Shown: positions 9,260-19,103, numbered from the stretch's first letter. The stretch: 64,000 bases of DNA from Pseudoalteromonas holothuriae (GCF_945859825.1 NZ_CAMAPC010000002.1:186001-250000), one strand, 5' to 3'. Translations and numbers: made by a program. Notes: generated by a model not told the origin, from the sequence alone.

Positions 9260-11770
9260 ATGAAAAGCTATATGTTGGTTGTCATTTTTGGTATGCTGAT
9301 GATGCTTTCAAATGCTGTGCAAGCGCACCGTTTATCCAGTGATAGTATATTGGAGCGGCAAAGTGTGGCGTTAAAGCTTTCTCCTACAAAAACCACATTT
9401 AGTGGTGAAACAACGCTAAAACTCTCATTTTTGCGAAATACTCAACTAGTGTCTTATCATGCAAGAACATTGACAATTAACTCTGTTGTATTAACGCATA
9501 AGGGGAACGCCTTCGCCTTAGATGTAGCTTCGCCCGATGAGTTTGATATTGTCACTCATCAGTTACCAGAGTCAATCAAAGGGCCCGCTGAGCTTAAAAT
9601 ACAATTCGAGGGAATATTTTCAGAGCAAGTTGCAGGGCTGTTTCTTAAAAAAGCAAATCAAGGCACAGCTTATATTATGTCGCAGTTTCAAGAAATGGAA
9701 GCGAGACGGGTTTTTCCTAGCTTTGATGCACCAGATAAAAAAACGGTGTTTGAATTTAGTGTTGATATTCCCAAGAACTTAGAAGCGTTGCACAACACTC
9801 GTGTGGTTTCTACGCTTATTCAAGGTGAGCGTAAACTTATACGTTTTGCGCCCAGCAAAAAAATCTACACGGATGTACTTGTATTGGCAGTGGGAGAGTT
9901 TAATGCCGAATTATTAGAAAGCACACAGTACAGCTCTACCGTGTATTCGCCAAAAGGGCAACTGGTGTCTGTGCCAAACGATATGGCTGAGCTGGTAAAT
10001 AATGCCGTACGTTATATGAGCGATTACCTACAATATCCATTGCCGTACGATAAGTTAGATTTCTTGGTAGCGCCAATAGAAGATTTAGCAGGCATGGAAA
10101 ACGTAGGTCTTATCGCAATTAACAATGATCAAATTCCTAGGCTGGGTGCCAGTAGTGATGACATATGCAAATTTAGAAAGTTGATAGCTCATGAAGTGGT
10201 ACACATGTGGTTTGGCAATGACATTACTATGGCTTGGTATAACGACTATTGGATGAATGAATCATTTGCGGAGTTTTTTGCAGCCAAAGTTATACAAAAC
10301 TTTTACCCAGATAGCATGCAATGTACTTATACACCTCAGTCATCAGCTTTTTTTGATGACAACCATAATGCACGTGCGCTTCGTGCAAGCGTAAAGCATC
10401 GGGGCGATAATGAGGCAGTAGGGCAACTTGCATATACTAAAGGAAGTGCCATATTGGCAATGGCAGAGCAAGCTATTGGTGAGTTGAAATTTAAAAAATA
10501 CATGCGTAGCTACGTTAAACAAGTGGCGGGTGCAAATACAAGTTTGCAACAACTCACTCAGCATTTCACCAGTGAGCGTTACTTTGCACCATTCATGCAT
10601 TCTTTTGTAGAACAATCAAGCTACCCTCTCATTTCGCTAACAAAAGAGGGTGAGCAACTGGTTATTCATCAAAACAGTTTTTTTGAGGGAACAGATAAAA
10701 AATGGACGATTCCGATAACAATAAAGATTTGGGATGATAAAAAGTTGACGACTCAGTCATTGGTATTAGATCACCAAAGCCAATCATTAAAAAATGTGCC
10801 ACACACCGCACAGTTATTTATTGATAAACTTGGTATTGGTTACTTTAGATATATTGATAAAACTGGCAATGGTTTTTTCCCTATTCATTTACTCACTGAT
10901 GCTGAAAAAGCGGCGCATATGAATAATCAAAGTGCATTGGCCAAAGCAAGCAAGCTTGATCACATGGCATACATAGACGAGCTTATTGATATTGTAAATA
11001 CACTACCTCATGACAGTGCACAAGTGAGCAGCGCACTTGCAACCATTCAGGATAGCTTTGTAGAGCTAATTCCTGATTCATTGAGTAAACAATATATCCG
11101 TTATTTGACTTCAAAACTGCCCAAGATAATAGATTGGGACAAGATACTTGAAATGAACAATGGCAGTATTTGGCTTGAGTTATATGGTGTTTATTTACAC
11201 TCAAACACTGCCATCACAGCGGCAAAGCAAGCCTTTTCAAACACTGAACTCACTCACTTAAATAATAGGTTAGCAGTGTTACGTGTAGTCGTTGCAAACG
11301 CTGATAAGCCCAGTTATCAATCTTTACTCGATCGCTTTAAACATAGCGAAAATCATTTAAAAGAAGACCTGTTGAACGCTTTAGGTTATGTAAATTCACA
11401 ACAGCAAGTTAACGATTTTTATGAGTGGCTACTCAGTGATGTCACACAAGGCCATAAAATTGACTACCGATTTCAATACCCTGCTTTTATGCCAAAGCAT
11501 CGTGCTTTTGTGGCAAGCTACATTAAGCAAAATAAAGCTAAGATCAGCAAGCGTATTGCTGATGATAAACTGCAATGGTTTCCCTATAACTTTATTACCG
11601 CTTGCTCAGCACAAGAAGCTGAACTGGTAAAGCGTACTTTTTCTGATTGGCAAGATATACAAGGGTTACAAGATAAACTCGCAGTCGTGCTTGAGAAAAT
11701 TAACGGATGTGACGTTAACGCCAAGCATAGTTTAAAGAGTGTAAGAGCACGGCTGGGTATTGCGCATTAA
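9260..11770 (+). CDS. M1-family zinc aminopeptidase, exported
   Basis: The 836-residue product is a gluzincin aminopeptidase that removes N-terminal residues from peptides. It has a signal peptide (residues 1-22, ending AVQA). The substrate-binding motif appears as LAGMENVGL, with GMEN in place of the usual GAMEN. The zinc site is HEVVHMW at 311-317, with the third ligand Glu334 in NESFAEFF, which is the expected 18-residue spacing. A C-terminal helical region of about 350 residues follows. The start is the ATG at 9260, which has AAAGGA 8 bp upstream; a longer TTG-initiated frame from 9152 lacks a site and would bury the signal peptide. It probably acts in the periplasm in peptide nutrition. 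It stands alone. Confidence 0.92.
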   Translation: MKSYMLVVIFGMLMMLSNAVQAHRLSSDSILERQSVALKLSPTKTTFSGETTLKLSFLRNTQLVSYHARTLTINSVVLTHKGNAFALDVASPDEFDIVTHQLPESIKGPAELKIQFEGIFSEQVAGLFLKKANQGTAYIMSQFQEMEARRVFPSFDAPDKKTVFEFSVDIPKNLEALHNTRVVSTLIQGERKLIRFAPSKKIYTDVLVLAVGEFNAELLESTQYSSTVYSPKGQLVSVPNDMAELVNNAVRYMSDYLQYPLPYDKLDFLVAPIEDLAGMENVGLIAINNDQIPRLGASSDDICKFRKLIAHEVVHMWFGNDITMAWYNDYWMNESFAEFFAAKVIQNFYPDSMQCTYTPQSSAFFDDNHNARALRASVKHRGDNEAVGQLAYTKGSAILAMAEQAIGELKFKKYMRSYVKQVAGANTSLQQLTQHFTSERYFAPFMHSFVEQSSYPLISLTKEGEQLVIHQNSFFEGTDKKWTIPITIKIWDDKKLTTQSLVLDHQSQSLKNVPHTAQLFIDKLGIGYFRYIDKTGNGFFPIHLLTDAEKAAHMNNQSALAKASKLDHMAYIDELIDIVNTLPHDSAQVSSALATIQDSFVELIPDSLSKQYIRYLTSKLPKIIDWDKILEMNNGSIWLELYGVYLHSNTAITAAKQAFSNTELTHLNNRLAVLRVVVANADKPSYQSLLDRFKHSENHLKEDLLNALGYVNSQQQVNDFYEWLLSDVTQGHKIDYRFQYPAFMPKHRAFVASYIKQNKAKISKRIADDKLQWFPYNFITACSAQEAELVKRTFSDWQDIQGLQDKLAVVLEKINGCDVNAKHSLKSVRARLGIAH

Positions 11771-11826
11771 AGTAAACCTTTACTTGTGTGGGCTGGGGTT
11801 ATTGAATCAAGAACTTGAAATTAGCA

Positions 11827-12008
11827 ATGTTAGATCATGCTGCAGAAATACAAGCAGAAATATCTGAGATAGAGGCTTTTATTACAGAATGTAAACCGTA
11901 AAAGTGATGAAGACGCAGCTAAAATGGCGTATAAAAGCAACTGAGGAACAAAATATGATGCCTTTTACTTTGGGTGGAGATCTGTCAGATTTTATATTTG
12001 AGCTGTGA
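11827..12008 (+). pseudogene. Possible remnant of a short gene
   Basis: Three short protein-like stretches follow each other in different frames: MLDHAAEIQAEISEIEAFIT from the ATG at 11827, then NRKSDEDAAKMAYKSN, then IKATEEQNMMPFTFGGDLSD ending FIFEL and TGA at 12006. Two frameshifts would be required. No family is recognised. The rest of 11771-12269 holds only repeat copy D. Confidence 0.35.
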
Positions 12009-12070
12009 TAGCGAACAACTCGTAACTTAATTTAGAAATCTAATGAAGTATCTGGTGCTCTTACATTAAA

Positions 12071-12174
12071 ACCAATTGCATTAAATAAATGGCTAAGTAA
12101 CCAGACAAAAGTTTCGGTATGTCGTTATTCTACATGAGTCATTGAGCTCGTTAGTATGATCAATATTGTAATAC
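12071..12174. repeat. Interspersed repeat copy D (inverted relative to copy B)
   Basis: The reverse complement of this stretch aligns with the repeat at 59551-59706. Shared words include ATTGATCAT, AATGACTCAT, TGTAGAAT, ACATACCGAAA and CATTTATTTAATGCAATTGGT. It is shorter than copy B by roughly 50 bp through internal deletion. Confidence 0.7.
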
Positions 12175-12269
12175 AAAATCTGCACTTATTATGTATTGTT
12201 TGAGAGCAAAGGTTGCCAGTTTATCATCCTAACGCACGTTATGATCTTGTCGAAATTTACTGAATTTTA

Positions 12270-13184
12270 TTAAAGGCTACACAACTCTTTATTAATCGGA
12301 CTGTGCCAATAATGTGAGCGCTGGCCAGAGAAGACGTCTGCATAACCTTTTAAATGCTCTATTAAAAAAACCTTAACGGCTGATACTTTAGCTGCTGATT
12401 TTAGATCTGAATGATAAAGCAGCCATAGGTTCCAAGTAGAAGGCTTGAGTGGAACGTCTAATCGATAAAGGGGTGGCGAGTTATCGTTATCAACTAAGCC
12501 ACAAGGTAATTTTGCTAAACCCAGACCACTTCTTACGGCAGTAAAAAGTGGGCCTAGTTGATCAAACTTTGCAACCACTTTGGATGATGGAAAATAGTTT
12601 GAGTGCCAGTTGGGGTCAAACTCTAATTGCCATAATAGTAGCCTGTGCTCTTGGGGTAACTGCTGTAAATATGTCGCACTGGCATAAACCCCCCAATGCG
12701 AAGGAAATAGCATTTGTCCAACTAAATCACCTTGGGTGGGGGCTGGTGTAAACCTAAGCGCTATATCAGCCTCTCTGGCATATAAGTCTTTGTGCTGAGA
12801 ACCCATGAGCAAGTTAATTTGGATATTAGGGTATTGAAGGTTAAATTTGTTTAATGCGGGCACCACAAAATTATTAGCCAACTCAGGCGTTAGCGCCAAG
12901 TTAACCTCGCCACTAAGCTGTTTATCTCGACCTGCTAGCTTGCGTTCAATATTAAGCTGTTGCTCTTTTAACGAGTTGATATCAGGTAAAACACTCATTC
13001 CAGCGGCTGTTAACTGATACCCTTTTGGAATACGCTCAAACAGTTTAACCTTGAATCGTTCTTCAAATGCTTGAATGCGCCGCGCAACCGTAGTGTGGTT
13101 GACATTTAAGCGGCGTGCAGCTGCCGATAAACTGCCCGTGTCGCTTAACGCTAAAATGTATTGATAATCGTCTTCCATGTTCAT
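12270..13184 (-). CDS. LysR-family transcriptional regulator
   Basis: A LysR-type regulator of about 304 residues. The N-terminal winged helix-turn-helix covers about residues 4-63 (YQYILALSDTGSLSAAARRL, NVNHTTVARRIQAFEERF, KLFERIPKGYQLTAAG). A periplasmic-binding-protein-like effector domain follows. The alternative start two codons downstream (MEDDYQY) is equally plausible; the GTG-initiated longer form at 13202 would translate through a palindrome and is disfavoured. It is divergent from the glutathione S-transferase gene at 13290, the usual arrangement for a LysR protein controlling its neighbour. The effector is unknown. Confidence 0.88.
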   Translation of the reverse strand: MNMEDDYQYILALSDTGSLSAAARRLNVNHTTVARRIQAFEERFKVKLFERIPKGYQLTAAGMSVLPDINSLKEQQLNIERKLAGRDKQLSGEVNLALTPELANNFVVPALNKFNLQYPNIQINLLMGSQHKDLYAREADIALRFTPAPTQGDLVGQMLFPSHWGVYASATYLQQLPQEHRLLLWQLEFDPNWHSNYFPSSKVVAKFDQLGPLFTAVRSGLGLAKLPCGLVDNDNSPPLYRLDVPLKPSTWNLWLLYHSDLKSAAKVSAVKVFLIEHLKGYADVFSGQRSHYWHSPINKELCSL

Positions 13185-13202
13185 GTGTGCATTATTGCAC
13201 AC
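13185..13202. promoter_or_regulatory. Candidate operator between lysR and the GST gene
   Basis: Inverted repeat GTGTGCATTATTGCACAC with 7-bp perfect arms (GTGTGCA and TGCACAC) around TTAT. It abuts the start codon of the divergent LysR gene and lies 87 bp upstream of the GST start. The position suits autoregulation or activation by the LysR protein. Confidence 0.5.
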
Positions 13203-13289
13203 CTAAACTGCAAACATTACTAATTTATTTTTGTTATATATATCGTACAGTTACTGCAGTTATAAATTACTTTTAAAGGATAGAACGTT

Positions 13290-13898
13290 ATGTACACCCT
13301 ATATCATTTTCCAATTAGCTGCTCAAATGTAGTCAAGATTGTACTAGAGTTGATTGATGTTGAGCATCAAGTTTGTATCGTAGATTTATTAAACGCTGAA
13401 CAAAGGTCGCCTGAATTTTTGGCTTTAAACCCGTCAGGTAAAGTGCCGGTGTTAGTCGAAGGGGATAGGGTAATGACACAAAGCGCAGCCATACTTATTC
13501 ACTTATCACAGAAGTTTCCTGACGCTAATTTAATGCCAGATTTAGCATCAGAAGAAGGAATGGAAGCATTAAAGTGGTTTGATTTTATCTCGGCAAGCTT
13601 ACACGGAAACTTTGATAAGGTTATACACTCTGAGCGCATATCAAATGATTCAGATATTGTTAAAGCCAATGCCGAAGAATTAATCTTAAAACAACTGGAA
13701 CTAGTTGAATCGCGATTGCTTAAAAGTACATTCTTAACTGGTGAACAGCCCTCATTGGCGGACTACTATTTTGCAGTGATACTTGGCTGGAGTAAAATGT
13801 TAAGTTTTAACTTGCTTGAACGCTACCCAACATTTGCAGATTTTAAAGTAAAATTAAAAGTGGCCAGTCCGCAGTCAAACTCATTACAGGCACTTTGA
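13290..13898 (+). CDS. Glutathione S-transferase family protein
   Basis: A 202-residue cytosolic glutathione S-transferase fold. The N-terminal thioredoxin-like domain reads YTLYHFPISCSNVVKIVLEL, then LALNPSGKVPVLVEGDRVM and TQSAAILIHL. The SNAIL/TRAIL-type motif that binds glutathione is represented by QSAAI. The all-helical C-terminal domain contains LTGEQPSLADYYFAVILGW. Start: ATG with AAAGGA 9 bp upstream. It is followed by a hairpin at 13929. The substrate is unknown, but divergence from a LysR regulator suggests inducible detoxification or a stress role. Confidence 0.9.
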   Translation: MYTLYHFPISCSNVVKIVLELIDVEHQVCIVDLLNAEQRSPEFLALNPSGKVPVLVEGDRVMTQSAAILIHLSQKFPDANLMPDLASEEGMEALKWFDFISASLHGNFDKVIHSERISNDSDIVKANAEELILKQLELVESRLLKSTFLTGEQPSLADYYFAVILGWSKMLSFNLLERYPTFADFKVKLKVASPQSNSLQAL

Positions 13899-13928
13899 TT
13901 GCAATTGTATTAAATAATATTGTTGAAT

Positions 13929-13954
13929 GTCACCCTGATAAAAGTCAGGGTGAC
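13929..13954. terminator. Hairpin after the GST gene
   Basis: Perfect 10-bp arms GTCACCCTGA (13929-13938) and TCAGGGTGAC (13945-13954) with a 6-nt loop. It is 30 bp past the stop codon. It lacks a proper T-run, so it may be an mRNA-stabilising hairpin. Confidence 0.5.
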
Positions 13955-14209
13955 AGAAAAACAGAATCTTAGCTTTAAAATAAGTTGCGATACGGGTAGT
14001 TTAAATGGATGCAAGGTACCCAGTTAAAATCATATTGCTTAATGGTGACAATACAGCTTGCGTAGTCGCTTCATATGAACGTTAGCTGTAAGAAGGAAAA
14101 GTAAGTTTAAACTTACTTTGAAGTCGGGGGGAGCTGGTGGAAAACTTGAAATATTACCAGATGATAAACAATTGGCTGCACTTTTATAAAATCAAGATAG
14201 GTAATTAAA

Positions 14210-14521
14210 ATGGATGAAGAAGATATTAAATTAAACTTTATTAATCGCTCTAATGATTTCAATAATAGCGAAGTGGTGGTATTTCAAAGCCCCGTCGAAT
14301 GTGATCCTCAAGACGAAGCTAAAATTGATTTAATGGAACAGTTAAAAGAAATATCAAAAACAATATCAGCATTGGAAAAACTACAACCAAAAGTACAAAC
14401 GGTTATTTCAGAGCAACAAGAGCAAGGTATATATAACCCGTCTATATCTGTTGATGATGATTTTGAGTCAGTTGTAGATATGTTAAACAAGCTACACGAG
14501 AACCTAAAAAGTACAATTTAA
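14210..14521 (+). CDS. Small acidic protein of unknown function
   Basis: A 103-residue acidic protein with no signal peptide or membrane segment. The N-terminal part (DEEDIKLNFINRSNDF, SEVVVFQSPVE) looks beta-rich. A heptad-like helical stretch then covers about residues 42-70 (KIDLMEQLKEISKTISALEK). I do not recognise the family. TAGGT lies just upstream of the ATG. The 311 bp before it hold no gene that I can support. A strong hairpin terminator shared with the tmRNA gene follows. It is probably cytoplasmic. Confidence 0.6.
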   Translation: MDEEDIKLNFINRSNDFNNSEVVVFQSPVECDPQDEAKIDLMEQLKEISKTISALEKLQPKVQTVISEQQEQGIYNPSISVDDDFESVVDMLNKLHENLKSTI

Positions 14522-14589
14522 AAACAAGAAGTAAAAAAGGGGTCAGATTCATTGCTGCATAACTTACTTGTATATTGAAAAATAGACAC

Positions 14590-14629
14590 AAAAAAGCCTG
14601 TTAAAGATTACTCTCTAACAGGCTTTTTT
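14590..14629. terminator. Bidirectional terminator between the small gene and ssrA
   Basis: Arms AAAAAAGCCTGTTA (14590-14603) and TAACAGGCTTTTTT (14616-14629) with a 12-nt loop. T-runs exist on both strands, so it can end transcripts from the small gene and from tmRNA. Confidence 0.88.
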
Positions 14630-14643
14630 ATAACACTTTAAAG

Positions 14644-15000
14644 TGGTGGAGCTGGGGGGATTTGAACCCCCGTCCGGAAAGCGTCTACCTTCGGTACTAC
14701 ATGTTTAGTATCGTCTATTAGTTAACCTTTAAATCTCGGACGAACACGATAAGTAAAGGCGAGGCCGCTTAGTTTTAGCCCTTCAACCCCGGCCAGGGTT
14801 TCCGTAGCGATCTTATGTAGGGTGACACTCCAGAACCAGAACCATAAGCATTTCTTGGAGGAGTGCTAGCGGGCTATTAAGCCGCTAGAGAGTAGTTATC
14901 GTCGTTTGCGATTACTTTAAATACGGCTTTTTTACGAGGCCAGCCGCACCTCGACATGCACCTTAGGCTTCATGAATCCCGTCGAATCCTAATCAGCCCC
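14644..15000 (-). ncRNA. ssrA: Transfer-messenger RNA (tmRNA)
   Basis: The 357-nt gene has the tRNA-like 5' end GGGGCTGATTAGGATTCGAC (from 15000 down) and 3' end with GGTTCAAATC-type T arm and encoded CCACCA at 14644-14649. The tag reading frame on the minus strand (14909 down to 14877) is GCA AAC GAC GAT AAC TAC TCT CTA GCG GCT TAA, giving ANDDNYSLAA. tmRNA releases ribosomes stalled on broken messages and tags the product for ClpXP-type proteolysis; it needs SmpB, encoded at 28687-29169. Confidence 0.97.
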
Positions 15001-15028
15001 TGAATATGTTATTCAGTGAAGTGGCGCC

Positions 15029-15058
15029 AGTATAGCGTGTTAGTAGGTAATTACTCAA
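15029..15058 (-). promoter_or_regulatory. Sigma-70-type promoter of ssrA
   Basis: Read on the minus strand, TTGAGT (15053-15058) and TATACT (15029-15034) are separated by 18 bp. This puts the start roughly 20 nt before the mature tmRNA 5' end, consistent with a short leader removed by RNase P. Confidence 0.6.
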
Positions 15059-15247
15059 GCGCCTTTTTTAGAAAGTTTTTATATATGAGTTGCTTGGGGG
15101 ATTATTGTACAAATTGCATTTACAATCGTTTATATTTTGTATGCTAGTATGGTGATATAGTGCTTAACATCTGTCTAGCGTTGTGCTCAAATAGTTGACG
15201 TCACGTTGTCAATAACAAAATGGATTTGTTTTTGTAGGAATTAAAAG

Positions 15248-16879
15248 ATGTCGTTGTTTCGTTTTGATAAAGATATGGGAGCAGTATACCTACTGTCTCA
15301 TCCAGCAGAGTCGGGTTTTCCAGCTAGCGCTTCGCAGTTAGTTGAATTACTTGAGCAATCTGAATATGCCGACTTTGATATTATCCATGCAAATATAGGT
15401 AAATTGTTTACCAGTAAAGATGCCGATAACGAAGCGCTTGTTATTGCTATGGCTATCAGCGGTGAAATTTCTATCAAAGTTGATGAAAACAATATGATTG
15501 CAACAGCCTCAATAGTGACTGCCCGTGGTGGTAATATTGTGTCTATGGATATAGCGCAAAAAGCATTAAAAGATGCGGGTGTAAAACACGGCATTAACAA
15601 AGTGGTGTTAGAGCAATTCTTAGGACAGCAATTCGATCAGCCAGCGGGTGAAGTTTATAGTGGCATTGTTGCACATGGGAGACGTGCTAAAAATGGCAAT
15701 GATGCCAAATTTGTGCGCATGTGCATGACTGCACAGGACAGGGTGCTTAGCCCACAAGCCAAAGAAGGTGGCAAGGTTGATATGCGTGATTTAGGCGCCA
15801 TTATTACCGTTAAGCCTGGTGCCCCGCTTATGAAACGTATTCCGCCAACAAAAGGGGAGACTGGTTACACCGTGTTTGGTGACGTATTAGAACCAAAACC
15901 TGGTCGTGATTTTGAGATGCAGGTGCTTGAGGGTACTAAGCTCGACCCAAACGATGCCAATATTCTAGTCGCAGATGCGAAGGGTGTACCAGTGGCAGTG
16001 CCCAGAGGCATGCGCGTAGATGATGTATTGTGCTACGGCGATGTCGGTGTCAGTACTGGTCACATTGAGTTTGATGGTAGTGTGATTGTCAGTGGTGATG
16101 TTAAAGAAGGGATGCGTATTAAAGCGACAGGGGATGTGACAGTAATTGGCTTTGTTGAATGCGCATTTATTGAAAGTGCGGGAACAGTGACTATTTTGCA
16201 AGGTGCAATTGGTCGAAAACGAGCAGATAACGATGCATTTTCATGTAGCGTTAAAGCGGTACGTACAGTGTCTTTGGGCTATGCCCAATACAGCCATATT
16301 GAAACAGAACAAGACATATTTGTAGAGCGTCAAGCGCTGCATTGCGATTTATCAGCAGGGCGTTTAATTCGTGTCGGGAAAAGTGATAATCCGCGGGGTA
16401 AATTAATTGGTGGCAAGGTACTTAATGCACTGCGTATTGAAACTGGAGAGCTAGGCGCTCCATCAGGTACGCGTACACGCATTGCCATTGCGCAAAATTT
16501 TCATGAATTAAAGCAAAAGCAACAAGAATTTAAAAGTTTTGAAAAGCGCTTAAGTGATAAAGTCGTAGAACTGACAAGAGCTAAAATGAAAGCGACTAAA
16601 TCACCACAGTCTACTCAGCGTGATGCATTTTTGAAAAAAATTGAAGCCAGTGAAAAGCAACTTAACATGCACTATAAGCGTAACCAGCATAATTTAAAAA
16701 TAGTACAACAAAAGCTGGCACGTTTATTACACACCTGTCGTGTTAAGGTTAATGAATTAATGCATCCCGGTATTGAAGTAACGATAGCGAAAGACTCTAA
16801 GCAGTTCACACGTATTTACCCACCTCATTCAGTAAAGCTAGACGAGGGCAAGATCACTCAACAATTCACCACAGAGTAA
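15248..16879 (+). CDS. FapA-family (DUF342) polymer-forming-like protein
   Basis: This 543-residue cytoplasmic protein belongs to the DUF342/FapA family. The N-terminal third carries the family's conserved segments (FLGQQF, GRRAKNGNDAKF, GAPLMKRIPPTKGETGYTVF, GDVLEP). A central right-handed beta-helix-like region follows at about 260-400 (VIVSGDVKEGMRIKATGDVT, LIGGKVLNALRIETGELGAP). A long coiled-coil (about 415-510) comes before a small C-terminal beta domain. Proteins of this family have been tied to polar and flagellar placement in Vibrio-type bacteria and to spore or polymer assembly elsewhere. No flagellar genes adjoin it here, so that role is inference. Confidence 0.85.
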   Translation: MSLFRFDKDMGAVYLLSHPAESGFPASASQLVELLEQSEYADFDIIHANIGKLFTSKDADNEALVIAMAISGEISIKVDENNMIATASIVTARGGNIVSMDIAQKALKDAGVKHGINKVVLEQFLGQQFDQPAGEVYSGIVAHGRRAKNGNDAKFVRMCMTAQDRVLSPQAKEGGKVDMRDLGAIITVKPGAPLMKRIPPTKGETGYTVFGDVLEPKPGRDFEMQVLEGTKLDPNDANILVADAKGVPVAVPRGMRVDDVLCYGDVGVSTGHIEFDGSVIVSGDVKEGMRIKATGDVTVIGFVECAFIESAGTVTILQGAIGRKRADNDAFSCSVKAVRTVSLGYAQYSHIETEQDIFVERQALHCDLSAGRLIRVGKSDNPRGKLIGGKVLNALRIETGELGAPSGTRTRIAIAQNFHELKQKQQEFKSFEKRLSDKVVELTRAKMKATKSPQSTQRDAFLKKIEASEKQLNMHYKRNQHNLKIVQQKLARLLHTCRVKVNELMHPGIEVTIAKDSKQFTRIYPPHSVKLDEGKITQQFTTE

Positions 16880-16906
16880 AATATTAATACTTAATATTAT
16901 CATTTT

Positions 16907-16949
16907 GGTAAGAGTAAACTTACCCTTACAGTTATAAGTCTATAACTGT
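16907..16949 (+). terminator. Two successive hairpins after the DUF342 gene
   Basis: GGTAAG/CTTACC (16907-16924) is followed by the perfect 9-bp hairpin ACAGTTATA-AGTC-TATAACTGT (16928-16949). There is no T-run, so they may cap the mRNA 3' end rather than terminate intrinsically. Confidence 0.4.
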
Positions 16950-17066
16950 CTAAAATTAAAGCTACTTTATCAAAACACCTCTTTTACACTACGACTAAAC
17001 CTAAAAACTTATCGCTGTTCATTATTTGGTCATCTTGTTTTTTTAAGCTAAATTTAAGAGTAAAGG

Positions 17067-17114
17067 TTGACACCGGTGTCATGAACATGCGTTAATGCAG
17101 TGACACCGGTGTCA
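17067..17114 (+). promoter_or_regulatory. edd-eda-gap promoter with twin LacI-type operators
   Basis: Two identical perfect palindromes TGACACCGGTGTCA lie at 17068-17081 and 17101-17114, 33 bp apart (about three helical turns). The first overlaps a good -35 (TTGACA, 17067-17072). A possible -10 (GTTAAT, 17091-17096) lies 18 bp downstream, between the sites. The central CCGG and length are typical of LacI/GalR-family operators. A GTCAGGTTG/CAACCTGAC inverted repeat (17111-17138) overlaps the second site. The repressor gene is not in this window. Confidence 0.75.
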
Positions 17115-17249
17115 GGTTGAGGTGAGAGACAACCTGACAGCGTACCTTTGAACGGGTAAATCAAAATGTGCTCAGTGTAAGTATTGGAGTGGAGTCTTTA
17201 ATCGCGCTGAGCCTTTTTCCTCTAAACCTATAGAGAATGAGTCGAATAT

Positions 17250-19103
17250 ATGTTGCATCCTCAAATTAAAAAAGTCACCGAACGTGTTATTGAGCGTAGT
17301 CAAGGAACACGTAAAGCCTATTTAGACCGCATCGAAAAAGCAAAAAAACAAACGCGTGTTAGAGCTGGCCTTGGATGTGGCAACATAGCTCACGTAATGG
17401 CGGCATGCTCAAGTGCAGACAAAGAGCGCCTAAAAGCAGATGAGCAGCCTAATTTAGCAATTATCAATTCTTATAACGACATGCTGTCGGCCCACGTACC
17501 TTATAAAGAATTTCCAGATTTGATAAAACAAATCGCACAAAAATATGATGCAACAGCACAAGTTGCTGGTGGTGTGCCTGCTATGTGTGATGGCGTAACA
17601 CAGGGCCGTGATGGCATGGAGTTATCGCTGTTTTCACGTGATGTCATTGCGATGTCTACGGCAGTGGCCTTATCGCATGATGTATTTGATGGTGTTTTTT
17701 GCTTGGGTGTATGTGACAAAATTGTCCCAGGGTTATTAATTGGTGCATTATCATTTGGTCACTTACCAGTTTATTTCTTACCTGCGGGACCGATGCAATC
17801 GGGTATACCGAATAAAGAGAAAGCGCGCGTACGTCAAAAGTTTGCGCAAGGCTTAGTAAGCCGTGAAGAGCTGTTAGAAGCAGAAAGCGCTTCTTATCAC
17901 AGTGCCGGTACATGTACTTTCTATGGTACGGCTAATTCAAATCAAATGTTGATGGAAATCATGGGTTTGCATCTGCCAGGTAGCTCTTTCATTAACCCAT
18001 ATACAGAGTTAAGAGATGGCCTAACAGGCAATGCCGTTGAGCAAATGTTAAAGCAGCTAATACAAAGCAAAGATGCGAATTGTTTAGCTGAAGTGGTGAG
18101 CGAGAAAACGGTTATTAACGGTTTAGTTGGCTTATTGTCAACGGGTGGTTCGACTAATCATGCTATTCATTTAGTGGCAATGGCTAAAGCCGCAGGCGTA
18201 CAAATTACATGGAAAGATATGGCAGACTTATCAGAAGTTGTGCCATTGCTTACCCGTATTTACCCTAATGGTTCTGCAGATGTTAATCACTTCCAAGCAG
18301 CTGGTGGTATGGGCTTTTTGATGCGAGAGCTTAGAGATTCAGGGTTTTTGCACAATGATGTTAAAACCATTGTAGGTGAAGGGCTAGATGCCTATACCCA
18401 AGAGCCTGTATTGGCAGATGATTCGCAAGTGATTATGACCGATAGTTCAGGCCCTAGCAAAGTGAAATGGATACCATGTCCTGAACACTCCCTTGATGAA
18501 GAAGTATTACGTCCTGTGAGCAATCCATTTAGTAAACAAGGTGGCTTACAACTACTGACTGGTAACTTAGGCAAAGCAGTTATTAAGGTATCAGCAGTAC
18601 TTGAGCAGCATCGCGTAGTGAGTGCGCCAGCCAAAGTATTCAGTTCACAAAGTGCTTTACAAGAAGCGTTTGCAAACGGTGAACTGAACCAAGATTTTAT
18701 CGCAGTGCTTAAAGAGCAAGGCCCCAAAGCTAAAGGAATGCCAGAGCTGCATAAGCTTACTCCAGTGATGGCAACACTACAGGATCAGGGTTTTAAAGTG
18801 GCAATTGTAACCGACGGTCGTATGTCAGGGGCGTCTGGTAAAGTCCCTGCGGCTATTCATTTAGCACCAGAGGCGGTTGAGGGCGGCGTGATTGCCAAAA
18901 TTCAAGAAGGCGACTTAGTGACTTTAGATGCCCCTGCAGGCGTATTAAAAGTACATGTATCTGATGAAGAATTGGCTAAACGCGAGGCACAACTAACGCA
19001 ACCTGAAATGACATTTGGTACAGGACGTGAGTTGTTTACTGGTTTTAGAAATATAGTGAGTAGTGCAGACTTAGGTGCAAGTGCATTTGGTCTAGAAGAA
19101 TAA
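17250..19103 (+). CDS. edd: Phosphogluconate dehydratase (Entner-Doudoroff)
   Basis: This cytoplasmic iron-sulfur enzyme dehydrates 6-phosphogluconate to 2-keto-3-deoxy-6-phosphogluconate. At 617 residues it matches the usual length of about 600. Diagnostic motifs are [61 protein letters not shown] (with a cluster cysteine), [15 protein letters not shown] and the C-terminal [20 protein letters not shown]. It is the first gene of edd-eda-gap, behind twin palindromic operators at 17068-17114, so expression is probably sugar-controlled. The two downstream genes follow within 30 bp. The ATG start agrees with the family N-terminus. Confidence 0.97.
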   Translation: MLHPQIKKVTERVIERSQGTRKAYLDRIEKAKKQTRVRAGLGCGNIAHVMAACSSADKERLKADEQPNLAIINSYNDMLSAHVPYKEFPDLIKQIAQKYDATAQVAGGVPAMCDGVTQGRDGMELSLFSRDVIAMSTAVALSHDVFDGVFCLGVCDKIVPGLLIGALSFGHLPVYFLPAGPMQSGIPNKEKARVRQKFAQGLVSREELLEAESASYHSAGTCTFYGTANSNQMLMEIMGLHLPGSSFINPYTELRDGLTGNAVEQMLKQLIQSKDANCLAEVVSEKTVINGLVGLLSTGGSTNHAIHLVAMAKAAGVQITWKDMADLSEVVPLLTRIYPNGSADVNHFQAAGGMGFLMRELRDSGFLHNDVKTIVGEGLDAYTQEPVLADDSQVIMTDSSGPSKVKWIPCPEHSLDEEVLRPVSNPFSKQGGLQLLTGNLGKAVIKVSAVLEQHRVVSAPAKVFSSQSALQEAFANGELNQDFIAVLKEQGPKAKGMPELHKLTPVMATLQDQGFKVAIVTDGRMSGASGKVPAAIHLAPEAVEGGVIAKIQEGDLVTLDAPAGVLKVHVSDEELAKREAQLTQPEMTFGTGRELFTGFRNIVSSADLGASAFGLEE

